Shown here: piece after piece, positions 1-11,272 of the stretch
Layout: the number at the start of each line of letters is the position of its first letter
How positions within the stretch are numbered: position 1 is the first letter of the stretch
DNA from: Haberlea rhodopensis
Lineage: Eukaryota; Streptophyta; Magnoliopsida; Lamiales; Gesneriaceae
DNA length: 64,000 bases
Reading direction: 5' to 3'
NCBI GenBank assembly: GCA_907163345.1
Contig: CAJQUN010000421.1
Location: 419,209-483,208 of the forward strand
The notes under the pieces: generated by a model
What the model was told of the DNA's origin: nothing
Databases searched by the model: none
Seen by the model: only the letters and a program-made list of their open reading frames with translations
Translations under genes and position numbers: made by a program

Positions 1-3000
1 CCATAGATATATGCTCCCACTTCCATTCAGGCACCTCTAAGCTCTTCAGCTCTCCACCAAGCCTCTGCCTCTCTGCCTTTACCTGCTGGCAGATCAAACA
101 TCTTTTAACGAAAATGATCACCTCACGCTTCATGCGTCTCCACCAGAATTGATCGCATAGATCTTTGTACATCTTCTTTCCCCCTGGGTGGATACTGAAC
201 CGACTACTGTGAGCTCGCTCCAATATTCCTCTACGCAGTTCTGGTGTATCTGGGACTACCCATCGGTTGCCCAGTCTCAAAGAATAATCCTCAGCCACTC
301 TGAACTTGGATGGCTGACCCTGAAGTACCAATGATGTCCATCTCTGAACCTCACTATCCGACTTCTGGGCCTTCCTGATTGCCTCAAATATATCTGGCTC
401 CGCCAATAAGGTCGACACTCGCACAGGCGACGTGTCTACATCGAAATCATAGCCCAGATGGCAATAAGAAGTCATCAAGACCGACAAACACATGGCATCC
501 TCTGCAGTACTCTTCACCTTCCGACTTAAGGCGTCTGCTATTAAGTTCGCTTTACCTGGATGGTACTCAATTTCACAATCACAGTCTTTGAGCAAATCCA
601 TCCACCTTCTTTGCCTCATATTCAACTCTGCCTGAGTGAATAAGAACTTCATGCTCTTATGGTCCGTATATATAGTGAAACACGTGCCATACAAGTAATG
701 CCTCCAGATCTTCAAGGCAAATATGATGGCCGCCAGTTCCAAATCATGCACTGGATACCTAGCCTCATGTTGCTTCAGCTGCCTTGATGCATAAGCCACC
801 ACGTGCTTATCTTGCATCAACACACAGCCCAAACCCTACAGTGACACATCCGTATACAAGGCAAACCTCTTATTCTCAGACGGAATCACCAATACAGGCG
901 CTGTAGTCAAGCGACGCTTCAGTTCTTGAAAACTTTCCTCACAAGCCTCAGACCAAAAGAAGGGGACTCCTTTCTGAGTCAGCTGTGTCAGGGGTTTGGC
1001 AATCTTCGAGAAACCTTCGACGAAAAGTCGGTAATAACCTGCCAAACCGAGGAAACTCCGTATCTCTGGTACAGAAGTGGGTGCAGCCCACTCTAACACA
1101 GCTTCAATCTTCCTGGGATCCACAGATATCCCATGGCTAGATATGACATGGCCCAAGAATACCACGCTGTCCAACCAGAACTCGCACTTACTAAGCTTTG
1201 CATATAACTGATGATCCCTAAGGATCTGAAGCACTGTCCTCAAGTGCCTTACATGCTCTTCTTCCGTCCGAGAGTAAATAAGTATGTCGTCAATGAAGAC
1301 TATGACGAACTGATCCAAATACGGCTGGAACACCCTGTTCATCAAACTCATGAAGACAGCTGGGGCATTCGTCACCCCAAAAGGCATGACCAGGAATTCA
1401 TAGTGCCCATATTTAGTCCTGAAAGCCGTCTTCTGAACATCATCTTCCCTTACTCGAATCTGATGGTACCCCGACCTCAGATCGATCTTACTGTAGAGCC
1501 TCGTACCCTGCAACTGATCGAACAAGTCATCGATCCTCGGAAGTGGATACTTGTTCTTTACTGTAGCTTTGTTCAGTTGTCTGTAGTCAATGCATAGACG
1601 CATCGATCCATCTTTCTTCTTAACAAATAAGACAGGCGCACCCCATGGTGATACGCTAGGGCGTATGTAGCCCTTGTCAAGGAGCTCTTGCAACTGTATC
1701 CTTAACTCCCTTAACTCTGCTGGTGCCATCCTATATGGGGCACGAGAAATTGCAGACGTCCCTGGTAGTAACTCAATCCCAAACTCGACCTCTCTCATCG
1801 GTGGGAATCCGGGAATTTCCTCCGGAAAGACATCAGCAAACTCTGCCACTACGGGCACATCCTCAACCTTTAGCTCTTTCCTCTTTTCCGTCATATCAAC
1901 AGCATAGATAAGATATCATGTATGACCTCGTTCCAATAACTGTGCCATCTTGACAGCAGATATCAACGGAATCTTTGGGCGAGAACCATCCCCAAAGAAT
2001 GTCCACTGGGCTCCCATATCAGACCTGAATCGGACAGTCCTTTGCCTGCAGTTTATGACTGCCTGATACCTGTTCAGAACATCGATGCCCACAATGCAAT
2101 CGAAGTCTGTCATTCCCAGTACAATCAAATATGATCTTAACTCATTATCCTCAAAATAAATGAGGCCATCGTAGACAATCTGATCCGTAGTCAAACTTCT
2201 TCCTGCGGGGGTCGAGACTATAAGAGGCATGGGCGACGGAGAAGTGCATATGTGGTGCTTTTCAACAAAACTCGTCGACACAAAAGAGTGTGACGCACCT
2301 GTGTCTATCAATATAAGAGCAGGTGCGTAAATAAAAGACACGTACCCGCTATCACTTCCTCCGGAGCCGCTGTAGCCTGCTCCCTCGTCAAAGCATACAC
2401 CTGACCCTGAGGTGGCCCCGTGGGCTGACCTCCATACTGCCTCGGTGCGAAAGGTGGTCTGTGCTGTGCCGCTCTGTCCGCAGGCCTCCCCGCAGAGTTC
2501 TACTGTCTTCTGTTGGGACACTGCCGAGCAAAGTGGCCTCTGTCGCCACAGACATTGCAGCCTACGCAATCCTTTGCCAAATGTGGTTGTCCACATAGAG
2601 TGCACTGAACTCTTCCAGATCTGTCTCCCTGAGGCTGTCCTCTCCCAGACGGAGCATCATTCCTATGGTTCCCTTTCCATCGATTCTCGGGCCTCTTGCC
2701 ACTGAATCTCGACGCTGAAGTGTTTCCCCTAGGCTTAAACTGATCACCCCTGGGCTTCAAATTGTCAGAAGTGGATTTCTGAGGGGGTGCTGGAGGTGGC
2801 ACTGCATCAGGATATGAGCCAACTCCCAGTTCGGCTAGCTCGGCCCGTGAAAGTGCATCATCAAAACAGGCAGGGCCGTAGGTAATTACCCTGTCATACA
2901 GTTCCGGCCTCAAGCCCTTCATGAAGTTCCTCATCTTCGCTTGAGTGCTTGCAGCAATGTGTGGCACATATCGCAATAAGGAACAGTAATGTAGAGCATA

Positions 3001-3260
3001 GTCAGATACAGGCATGGTACCTTGCCTTAAATTAGTAAACTCATCCTCCTTGGTCTGTCTTGCAGCGGCTGAGAAGTAGCGGGTCAGAAACCGCGTTCGG
3101 AACATCTTCCAATTTACTTTCTGCCCCAGAGCATCTTGCTCAATTACTGTGGTCTTCCACCACATCAGTGCCTTCTTGGCCAGCTTAAATTCTGCTAATC
3201 TGATCCAGGCCGTCTTTGCACAAGGCGCTGCCACAAATATCTGTTCAATCCTCTCCAACC
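1..3260 (-). pseudogene. E1 gag (C-terminal part), protease, RT, RNase H and integrase N-terminus
   Basis: Remains of a single gag-pol frame. Reading leftwards there are: the Gag core; two zinc knuckles (CTLCGQPHLAKDC, then CNVCGDRGHFARQC); protease with active site DTGASH; RT with the FIDDIL catalytic pair; RNase H (TDVS, DLELAA, TDHKS, DALSR); and the HHCC zinc region of integrase (CLICQQVKAERQR), ending near the window edge before the integrase core. Breaks: a stop at 2500-2502 just after the second knuckle; a one-base loss near 2320-2328 ahead of the protease DTG; a stop at 1916-1918 (Gly codon to TGA relative to E6); a stop at 836-838 (CAG to TAG, inside RNase H). The frame is otherwise open from 835 to 1. 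In life this polyprotein would assemble the particle, copy the RNA and integrate the cDNA. Identity is certain from motifs and similarity to E3, E4 and E6. It is non-functional. Confidence 0.95.
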
Positions 3261-3594
3261 ATTCCTGTGATGACCAGGGATTATAGGTGTTAATCCCGGA
3301 GTATTAATAATCCCTAAAGTGGTTTTACGTGGCGATTTGAAATTTAAGAGAGGTGTTGGGCCTTCTGGGCTCGTTTATTTGGGCAGTTGGGATCGTTGGA
3401 CCCAGAGGTTGAGATTGTATTCACATTACGGTGTAAAACCTAAGAGTTGGGTTTTTGATGTGTCTCGGAATCTCGGGTGCTGTGTGAGCACCGGTAGGGG
3501 ATTTTGGAGTTAGAGAGAGAGTTTTTGAAAACAGATGATTTTTAAGGAATCATGATGTATTTGTGGGGCTATTAATTTTTCGGGGTATTTTTGC

Positions 3595-3602
3595 TATAAA
3601 TA
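3595..3602 (+). promoter_or_regulatory. Putative TATA box of LTR L1a
   Basis: TATAAATA lies 330 bp into the LTR, followed by a GC-rich stretch resembling a 5' leader. The same octamer occurs at the matching place in L1b (31848-31855). Confidence 0.5.
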
Positions 3603-4541
3603 CAAGTTGAACCCGAGATTTTTGTATTAATTTCATTTTCAGCCCCAATTCTTCCCCCTCTCTCCCGCGATGCGACTCCCGCTGCTACAGGACCCCCGCC
3701 GCTTCAAGCGGTGCGCCCGCCGCCGTCCGGCCGCCGATCGGCGCGTGCGACCTACCCACGGCTTCGTCTCGACGAGGCGCTCCTTTCCCCTCTGCCAATT
3801 GAAAGTTTCGTCGCGTGTGGAAGTCGGATTTTGCTGGTAAGCGTCGATCCCCAATTTCTAGGGTTCTTCGATTTTCGTTTGATTTTGCTTCCGATTTCGT
3901 TGGGTAATCTCCCTTAACCCTTGTTCGTCTTTTTCGTGCATTTCCCTGCTTAAATTGGTGATTATGGTTCGAAATTATTTTCGAAAATTGTAGGGTTTGA
4001 TTTCGAAAATTTGGGGGTTTTTGGCAGGGGTATTATTTCGTGCAATTGATCGATTATTGCATATTTTAAGAGTATTATGATGCTTGATTGAGATCGAATT
4101 GAGAAGCTTTGGTTCGAATTTGAAGAATTTTAAGAGTTGGGATTTAAAGGCTTGTTTGGGTTCGATTTTAAGGGGGTTGAATTCGAAAAATGGGGAGTTT
4201 TTGTCAAGGGATGTTGATTCTTGCTTGGATAGCTTAATTGACATTTTAGATGAATTATGGTATTTTTTGGGTTCGAAATTGTGAGATTAAGGTTCGATTT
4301 TTGTAGGGCATTCTTGAACAAATTTCGATATTGTCTCATTTATTTCCTTCCCTGCATGTACCCTGCCCCGGGTCTTTTAAGAGGATAATTGTCGTGTATT
4401 GACAATGTTGTGAGGGATATGGGTGTGCTTGAGCATAGGTTACATGTTCGTAAATAATTGTGAATTATTTATCGTGTTAGCACATCATTCCTCGGGGCAT
4501 GGAACTCGAGCAAGGCTTGGCTCGGACTTCGGAGATTTAAG

Positions 4542-4556
4542 GTACGTGCGACGTAC
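4542..4556 (+). promoter_or_regulatory. GTACGT-GCG-ACGTAC hairpin with splice-donor-like AAG|GTACGT (L1a)
   Basis: A perfect 6-bp inverted repeat with a 3-base loop. It is preceded by TTAAG, so it also reads as a splice donor. The motif recurs in every LTR family in the window with loops of 3, 4 or 5 bases. Confidence 0.6.
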
Positions 4557-4753
4557 GAGCATTACTATATATATGTGAAATGCATAAGGTGTTTTTGATT
4601 TCATTGAATGTTTTGTGTATGGTTATACATATATGTTGATATAGCCAAGGAATGACCCAAATCTTGATATCGCAGCTTGTAGCGTGCGTGACACTAGAGT
4701 ATGATGACTCTTACATGATATAAGGGGTACTGGGTTTATATGACTATATTATG

Positions 4754-4859
4754 AGACATTTGAGATGTCTAGGTTTGTAGAATCATGTATTCTTCGTGAG
4801 ACATTGAGATGTCTAGGTTCGTAGAATCATGTATTCATTATGAGACATTTGAGATGTCT
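4754..4859 (+). repeat. Three short hairpins AGACAT...ATGTCT in L1a
   Basis: Stems AGACAT/ATGTCT occur at 4754-4770, 4799-4814 and 4843-4859, with loops TTGAG, TGAG and TTGAG. The units are separated by similar spacers (aggtt..gtagaatcatgtattc). The equivalent place in L1b (32934-32999) carries one unit with a compensated stem (GGCAT/ATGCC). Confidence 0.75.
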
Positions 4860-5841
4860 AGGTATAATGGAAAGCGAGATTATGAAATCAATATTAGATA
4901 TTGATATATCTATATTTGCATATATATGAACTTGGAATCATTCATTCTTGATATTTGAGAATCAGGCATGCGATGTGTAAATCAATGTGTTGATTTACTG
5001 ATTTATGAGATTTGATGAGTTTGATGTTGTGAGAACAGGGACAGTACACGGAATCCCGGATGAGGATGTTGCCATCCAGGGAGTATCATTTAAATTCATT
5101 AGCATTTACCTTTGTTGTAAATTATGAATTTCATTATTATGATTATGGGATTTTGTGTATTGGTATGCTCACCCCGTTGGGGGCTGTCTCTGTTGGGACA
5201 GGTGGACAGGTACATCGATGGCTATGGAGCTGAGCTCGAGCTGTTGATTTGAGGTACTCCCAGGATCGTGGTACCAGGGCTTGATGGAGCACGGTATCGT
5301 ATAGAGTACCCATATATACACCTGAGGATTTATACATATTCATGATGCTCGCATGTGAGCACGATTATACTTGTATATGGATTGTATATAAAGGCATGAG
5401 CCTTTCTCTCTTTCATTTAAGGTTGCATGCAATTAGGTTGAATTGCTAGAATGATATGAGAGTCATTGGTGTATTATGTGGGTGTTGGAACCCACTTTTG
5501 TTGACATATGTGTGGTGTCTTCCCTGGCTGGGAATCTACTTGTATTACTGCTTTCTGTTGAGTATTATGTGTTCCCTGGCCGGGAATTTTGTTATGTGTT
5601 GTACTCTTTTTTTGGGATAGCTCTATTTATGGGGAGACTCTGCCCAATTTTTTATAAAAGTTTACAATGTTAAAAGTGGCACCAAGGGGTTGGTAAAAGG
5701 GCAAACATATGAGTCTTTCATTGACAGGCAATGATTAAGTATCATCAGAGCTTCCCGATTGACATTTTATAGAAAGCATGTACCACACATAGTGGTTAAT
5801 ACACTAATCAAGGTTTAAGGGCTTGGGGTCCTTACAATTCC

Positions 5842-6035
5842 TCAGCTTTTTCCCCTGATTCAGTTCCCTCGAACATCGGGGGTCGATACATCATAAATTG
5901 AGCCAAGCTCAACTCCCCAGGTAGCAACTGTGGTTCAGAGGGTTCTTCGCCCAAGGCTGGTGGTGGCAGTGGATTCGTGCGCCCAGCACTTGCATTAACA
6001 CTAATGGCGTCACCCACTTCAATATTTGCTGCCAT
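5842..6035 (-). pseudogene. E1 gag N-terminus (split from the rest by L1a)
   Basis: The start codon is the ATG at 6035-6033. It is preceded by GTGTTGCAG and followed by G, as in E3, E4 and E6. The upstream TTG-initiated extension (Met-Cys-Cys-Ser) is only the acceptor-like leader. The product begins MAANIEVGDAISVNASAG and continues to the Ala-Glu-Glu at the insertion point; the reading resumes at 3265 after L1a. This is the N-terminal part of the capsid-forming Gag protein of a Tekay chromovirus. Apart from the insertion this stretch is undamaged. Confidence 0.92.
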
Positions 6036-6221
6036 GCTGCAACACAAGGGTTAATAACAACACCAAAAGCAGTTCATAAAGCACATCGTTAGATAATTAA
6101 ACATGTTAGCATAACATAGAAACTTCATATGCAACAGACATATAAAACATGTTCAAAAGTAAGCACCTAGCCAACTTATTGCTAAGGCTACCCTTCACTC
6201 ATTCCCGAGTTATATAACCAC

Positions 6222-6234
6222 TGCTCTGATACCA
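6222..6234 (-). other. E1 primer-binding site, tRNA-iMet
   Basis: On the minus strand TGGTATCAGAGCA lies 4 bases after the LTR end (...CCCCACA TTAG). It matches the 3' end of plant initiator-methionine tRNA, which primes minus-strand cDNA in these elements. Confidence 0.93.
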
Positions 6235-6238
6235 CTAA

Positions 6239-6799
6239 TGTGGGGTCTTCCCACCTTAACAGTGGTTAATAGACATAAGAAGGACTAATCATGCATTAAT
6301 AACGTCTTAAGGTTCTGGTTGTTACATGAGCTAACAGGATTACAGGCCAAAATAAAAGACTTCAAAAATAATTCATTACATTCCCAAAAGAATGTTAATA
6401 TTTAGATTTATACTACTCCTAGAGTAGATACTAATCGTGACTTGAATCCTAAACATTCCTGTGTTCCTCGTAGCTCACTGCCTCAACCCGACCCTTAGTC
6501 CTTTAGCCCAAAAGCGTACCTACAGGGACAACACATCATAAGCATATACAATCTTACTTAACATCATAAAAACATCATAGTAAATGCATGAAATATTGGT
6601 TAAGTAAATATGCTGGTTATTCATTAACTTCTTATTGTTGTCCCTGATTCATAATCATGCATATGGGCATCTTACCCTGTGGCATCTTACCACTTTATAA
6701 ACATCGCATGGCCTCTTACCATATGGGGCATCTTACCCCGTGGCATCTTACCACAAATAATATCGCATGGCCTCTTACCATGTGGGGCATCTTACCCCG
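6239..6799 (-). repeat. E1 5' LTR, inner 561 bp, truncated by E2
   Basis: Minus-sense LTR 3' part ending CCCCACA next to the primer site. It contains a CTACTC-CTA-GAGTAG hairpin (6413-6427) and a perfect 10-bp long-range stem (6636-6645 with 6524-6533; AGGGACAACA with TGTTGTCCCT). It also has seven hairpins between 6665 and 6798, with loop TAAGATG or TAAGAGG in sense orientation and stems GGG, GTGG, ATGG, GGGG, GTGG, ATGG, GGGG. The upstream half is missing because E2 starts at 6800. Confidence 0.9.
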
Positions 6800-7043
6800 T
6801 GTGATGTCCAGATTATTATTAATCATTTGTTGGACTAAATATGATTTGGATTTTATTTATAATTAATTTTAGAATTAATTAGAAGTGGAATTGACCAAGT
6901 GAAGGTCAACTGGCAAATTAATCGGATCATAAAATATTTTGAGATTGTAAAATAAACTCCGAGAATATTTTAGAGATAAATTAATTAAAATGAAGAATTT
7001 AAGTTTTGGGTTTTTGGGGTGTGTATAAATCCCAATCGTTGTC

Positions 7044-7051
7044 TATAAATA
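7044..7051 (+). promoter_or_regulatory. Putative TATA box of E2 5' LTR
   Basis: TATAAATA lies 245 bp into the LTR and about 150 bp before the GC-rich segment. The 3' LTR copy is at 34527-34534. Confidence 0.5.
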
Positions 7052-8744
7052 ATATATCAGTGCACCGGTGACACTTCGATGTACAAAACCGGGCAAGGAT
7101 ACAAAAATAAATATGTTATGTTGGGCATTTTCGGACACACAGTGAAAATGTGTAAAATCACGCACTGAAATCCCGAACCCCTTTTCCTTCGCTGCTGCTC
7201 GACCCCTCGCCGCTAAACCGCCGCGCCCGCCGCCGTCCGAGCTCCTTCCGGCGCGTCCGAACCACCATCGCCTTCGTCTCTCCCATGCGCTTCTTTCATA
7301 CCAAGAACGCGAAGTTTCGTTGAGGATTTCGTTCGGATCTTGCCAGGAAGCGCCGCGATTCGGATTTCCGAATTCGTCCGATTTTGGGACGATTTTCTTC
7401 CGATTTTTTTGTGGGTAATCCTCGCCGTCCCTCAGTCGTTATTCACCTGAAATCCCTCGAATTTTTGATGAACTTTGGTTCGATTTTGCTGGCATTTTTC
7501 GAAGGGTTTGCTATTGTGTGTTTGAGTGTGTGCGTGTGTGTGCGTGAGTGTGTGCTGTGCGTGTATGAGTGTGTGTATTTGTGTGCTGATTACATGTATT
7601 TGTGAGTATTTCAGTGTATATTAGTGTGTATATTATATATATACACATATATATATATATGAACTTTCCAGCTTGTGTTGGTATGAGTTAGTGTTGTATG
7701 CTCATATGTGAAGGTGTCCCAGCACATGTTAGTGGGTGTGCGTTAAAGATTTTAGTGCTGCCGGAAATCGTTACGTCTTGATTAATTACCTTTGTTATGA
7801 AGATATTAGATGAGAATTTGAATACTTGTTCTAATCTTATCATAGATGTTGAAATTGATAAAAATGTGATTTTATTGATGTTAAACTTGATACTATATAT
7901 TTTAGTCGTGGAGGGTGTCTATGACTCGATTTTAGGGCTGTCTTGGTGGATTATAAAAGCCAACTTCAACTTGAAAATAATGCTCATAAAGTGTTTGATA
8001 TAATGTTTAAGTGGAGTTCAAGTGTAACCAAAAGCTATACTAAATGTGGGAATAAATGGGTTAGATGCATGGTAGTGTAAGTTATGACATGGAACAAGAT
8101 TGTGGTGATGTGTATGCTTGAATGGGCATTATGAGTTTAGATTGAAATTCAATACATATTTAATTTCTTTAAGTTGAATTTAATCAAACAAATGACCTTA
8201 TGTTGGGATTAAGGGAATTGGATTAAAGGAGTAGAATATCTTATCTACATGGACCCTTTCTTTCATGTCTTGGTTTGAATCACCTCGGTGTGGGTTTGAA
8301 TATCTGGAACGTGTTAATTGGCTTAATTGGATTGTTTTAGTTAGACACTAGTTGGATATTATTATGCATACACCCTTGCATTTCCTTTCCCTCTGTTGAA
8401 CTGGTGTGTCTAGTGAACTACTATGTGAGTTGGGCATGATCTTGCACGTATGAGTGTGTGTATCCTGCATCATGTGTGTGATGTAGCGGATGGTGGGAGA
8501 TGATGGGGTTTTGCATTGCCAATGTAATATCATGATTCATGTGAGGATGTGTGCATCCAAAGTGTTGATTATGATTTGATTCATAATATTGAGTTATTGA
8601 TTTGTGATATAGCAATGAAAGTAAGAACTATTTGATGGATGTTCATTGCTCGGATTATGAGCTAATGTTGAATTGATATTCGATATAGACTATACAGGAG
8701 ACTTCGGACGTTGATGATAGCTTATTCATGTTGTCTACTATAAG

Positions 8745-8760
8745 GTACGTGGTGACGTAC
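8745..8760 (+). promoter_or_regulatory. GTACGT-GGTG-ACGTAC donor hairpin (E2 5' LTR)
   Basis: A 6-bp stem with a 4-base loop, preceded by ATAAG so that it reads AAG|GTACGT. A matching acceptor-like CAG with a branch-point-like CTAAT lies after the primer site at 28435-28453. Confidence 0.55.
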
Positions 8761-9888
8761 GAGCAGGTATATCTAGTATCTATACATTCATGTATACATG
8801 CAATTTTGAATATGATGATTCAGGTAAGTGTTTGACTTTAATAATTGAGTTTCATATACGAGTTATGGGGGACACGTAGTGGTACGTGATCCAATTTTAC
8901 TTGTTGAGTAGTGATGCCGTGGGCATGAGCGATATGAGAAAGTATCGAGAATGAGATGGTGGGATAACCAGGGTTACATTGGAATAACCAGGTTCACATT
9001 GATGTTGAACTATTTATGTTTGAGCATAAATAATATATTGTCATTGTATTGAATTCATAAGTGTTGTTGAGTATTACATTTTCAGTGACAATACTAAACT
9101 TGACATTATGAAGCGCGTGAGTATTGTGACATCCCCGAAATGGTTAATTGCGATTTGGCTTTAAATTATGTTTACATGATTAATTATGTGGTAATTGATT
9201 ATGTGTTGGGATGTATTTACCTTATGTGGAAATGCGTGGTCATGTGGATAGGACGACCCGGGGTTGCATTCCAGGGTGCATGTGGTGCATGTTGGGTAAA
9301 TATTATGGGAAGCATGATTTATTTGCCTTAGTTAGCAATTTATATGAAATCATGTGTTAATTGATATTATGGTGCATTTTGAGTAAATGCTTTGAAAATA
9401 TCATGTTGGGGTGTTTTATACACCATGGAATCATTTGGTATGCATTTAATTAATAAACTCACTTTTATACCCAACCCCACCCTATCCAACACTTTTAACT
9501 TTACCAAATCATTTCTAACACCCAAACCCTTCCCCTCTTCCCATATTTTCGAGTTCCTCCTTTGAGGTGAAGAGGAGACCTTGCAAACTTTGATTTGTGG
9601 AAGATTGTTGGGTGATTTGAGATCCCCAAGAGGTATGGGTACCTCATGTTTTAATTTTGTAAGGTTTTGGTTGAGTTTAGTTGGGTTTTGAAGGTTTTAA
9701 AATGGGTTTGTGTTGGGTGTTGTGATTTTGGTAGTGTTTTGGTTGGATGTTGTTTATATGGGTTTATGTTGAGGTTTATGGGTGGTTTTGAGTTGTTGGG
9801 TTTGATTTATGTTGGTATTGGTGGGTTTGTTTGTGTTTGGGAAGGAGATGGGTGAATAGTGCCCGAATCTCGATTTCCCGCAGCTCGG

Positions 9889-10093
9889 CGATCGATCGGC
9901 GTCCGCCCGTGATCGATCGCGAGCAACAGCGCTGAGGCAGTGCGCTTCGGCGATCGATCGCGAGATGCGCGCGATCGATCGGCGAGGCCGCGATCGATCG
10001 GCGCTATCTCCGCGATCGATCGCGGATTGATGAAAATTGTTGGGCGAGGCAGTGTGTTCTCGCGATCGATCGGGGCTTGATGGCGATCGATCG
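9889..10093 (+). repeat. Palindrome cluster: 8 x CGATCGATCG in E3 5' LTR
   Basis: Copies begin at 9889, 9910 (first base T), 9951, 9972, 9991, 10013, 10063 and 10084. Neighbours within a group are 19-22 bp apart, so each pair can fold into a hairpin with a stem of at least 10 bp. A GAGGCAGTG motif precedes the third and seventh copies. Confidence 0.9.
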
Positions 10094-10251
10094 CGAAACA
10101 CCAAAAAGGGTGTTTTTGGTTATTTTTGTGGGATTTTTGGTATTGGACTATTATTGGGTTCTAATATTGGTATTTGTGAATATGTAGAACCAACCCAGGT
10201 GGCAACGCAGCCAAGGAATTGAGGTCCAACCACATTCCACATTTTGGAAAG

Positions 10252-10268
10252 GTACGTAGTGGACGTAC
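10252..10268 (+). promoter_or_regulatory. GTACGT-AGTGG-ACGTAC donor hairpin (E3 5' LTR)
   Basis: A 6-bp stem with a 5-base loop, preceded by GAAAG. It reads as splice donor AAAG|GTACGT. The copy in the 3' LTR is at 26512-26528. Confidence 0.6.
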
Positions 10269-10499
10269 GGGCACCCAACGGTAACATGTATTTTATATAC
10301 TCATTGTTTATGCATTGTGGATGCGAGTATATATGTGGTATTGCATTGTGGATGCATATACATGTTGATTTATGCCATATGAGGTATTGCATTGTGGATG
10401 CATATACATGGTAATTTATGCATATTGATGTTAGATGCATATTATGATTATTGGATGCACATCCCATGAGTCGTGGTCATCCTTTGATGATTTTAATGC

Positions 10500-10693
10500 T
10501 TGCCGCTTTTTGTATTGGTTCCGCTAAATGTGAAGCGAGGGGTGGGAGCGCCGCATGTCACATTTGAGCGTGGTTGTCATATGGGGCGAGGAAAGGGTAT
10601 TTGCCGCTCTCTGTGAAGCGAGGGGTGGGAGCGCCGCATGTCCATTGTAGCGAGGTTATCCTATGCCGCCCATATGAATATAAGCGAGGGGCA
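10500..10693 (+). repeat. GCG/CGC-rich short-repeat array (E3 5' LTR)
   Basis: Contains two near-copies of GTGAAGCGAGGGGTGGGAGC followed by GCCGCATGTC, plus further GCGAGG and GCCGC units. CGCT..AGCG inverted repeats are present (for example 10521-10537). Same place as the hairpin arrays of E4, E5 and E6, but less regular. Repeated at about 26760-26953 in the 3' LTR. Confidence 0.75.
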
Positions 10694-11259
10694 TTAAAAT
10701 ACACTGTGATGGACAGACTAGGGAATGGTGACCAATATGTGGTACAGTTGAGATGGTATATGATGTCATGACATGTTTTGGCCATTATAAAATAATCTGT
10801 TGATTATACTCATGAGTTCTGGTACAGGGACAACCAAACGGGAAGCGTTTGAAATGCACGGGAACAGGAAGTGTTTCATATTGATTATGCATTTACGCTT
10901 TATCTTCATATTGTGTTGAATATGAATGATTATTATTGCTCATGTTTGGGGGTTGTCCTTGTAGGTACCTTTTTGGCATGATAGATAGGCTTGAACGGGT
11001 TGAGACAGTGAGCTTCACGAGCATCTTTGGTAGATGAGAGGACAGGATTCTTTTGTATAGTGCCTACTCTAGGAGTAGCGTAAAACTATAGTGGACACAT
11101 TCATTTGTTGGAATGTAATTAATCCTTTTGGTAGTCCTTTATTTTGGCATGTAAATGCTTAAGCACATAGACTCAACTTGTTTACTCTACTCTGATCATT
11201 TATTATTAGCCCTAATTATGCCTTGATTCCGCACTTAAGGATTAGGGTCCTTACATTAG

Positions 11260-11272
11260 TGGTATCAGAGCA
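11260..11272 (+). other. E3 primer-binding site, tRNA-iMet
   Basis: TGGTATCAGAGCA lies 4 bases after the 5' LTR (spacer TTAG). Confidence 0.95.

Larger units (their letters stand above)
3266..5836 (+). mobile_element. L1a: solo LTR in E1 gag, 5-bp TSD attcc
   Basis: A 2571-bp block begins TGTGATGACCAG and ends GGGGTCCTTACA, with TG..CA termini. It is flanked by attcc at 3261-3265 and 5837-5841. Removing it and one attcc restores the E1 gag frame (Glu-Glu-Trp). There is no internal region, so it is a solo LTR left by LTR-LTR recombination. Inside are a TATAAATA at 3595, a GC-rich segment at about 3660-3790, a GTACGT/ACGTAC hairpin at 4542-4556, three AGACAT/ATGTCT hairpins at 4754-4859, and a long-range stem (5034-5044 with 5184-5194). 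Two TTCCC/GGGAA hairpins lie near 5519 and 5571. Sense strand is plus, judged from TATA and donor orientation. No protein is encoded. Confidence 0.95.
1..6799 (-). mobile_element. E1: degenerate Ty3/gypsy chromovirus (Tekay type), 3' end outside the window
   Basis: Read on the minus strand this is a 5' LTR (6799-6239), a tRNA-iMet primer site, gag, protease, reverse transcriptase, RNase H and the start of integrase, running off the window at position 1. Solo LTR L1a interrupts gag at 3266-5836. The 5' LTR is itself cut at 6800 by E2, and its outer part is not found elsewhere in the window. The gag zinc knuckles and the LTR hairpins resemble E6 most closely, so E1 and E6 belong to one subfamily. 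At least three in-frame stops and one frameshift show that it is long dead. Confidence 0.93.
6800..9124 (+). repeat. E2 5' LTR, first part
   Basis: Begins TGTGATGTCCAG and matches the 3' LTR from 34283 closely (I judge about 1-2% different by eye). It contains TATAAATA at 7044, a GC-rich segment at 7190-7300 shared with L1a/L1b (CCGCCGCGCCCGCCGCCG), and a GT-rich microsatellite at 7515-7600. A GTACGT-GGTG-ACGTAC hairpin is at 8745-8760 and an ATTTATG-TTTGAG-CATAAAT hairpin at 9012-9031. The LTR is broken at 9124 by E3 and resumes at 27516. Confidence 0.92.
9125..11255 (+). repeat. E3 5' LTR (2131 bp)
   Basis: Starts TGTGACATCCCCG and ends GGGTCCTTACA. In order it holds eight CGATCGATCG-type palindromes (9889-10093), the GTAGAACC..CCCAGGT block (about 10184-10200), a GTACGT/ACGTAC hairpin (10252-10268), a GCG/CGC-rich array (10500-10693), a long-range stem (AGGGACAACC 10826-10835 with GGTTGTCCTT 10951-10960) and a CTACTC-TAG-GAGTAG hairpin (11064-11078). 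Nearly identical to 25386-27515. Confidence 0.95.

Noticed and set aside
6222..6234. tRNA-like matches (TGGTATCAGAGC) as tRNA genes
   Set aside because: Only the 3' complement needed for priming is present, always next to an LTR end.
9140..9331. Small Cys/Val-rich ORF repeated at 25401-25592
   Set aside because: Duplicated only because it sits in the E3 LTRs; no start context, signal or family resemblance.
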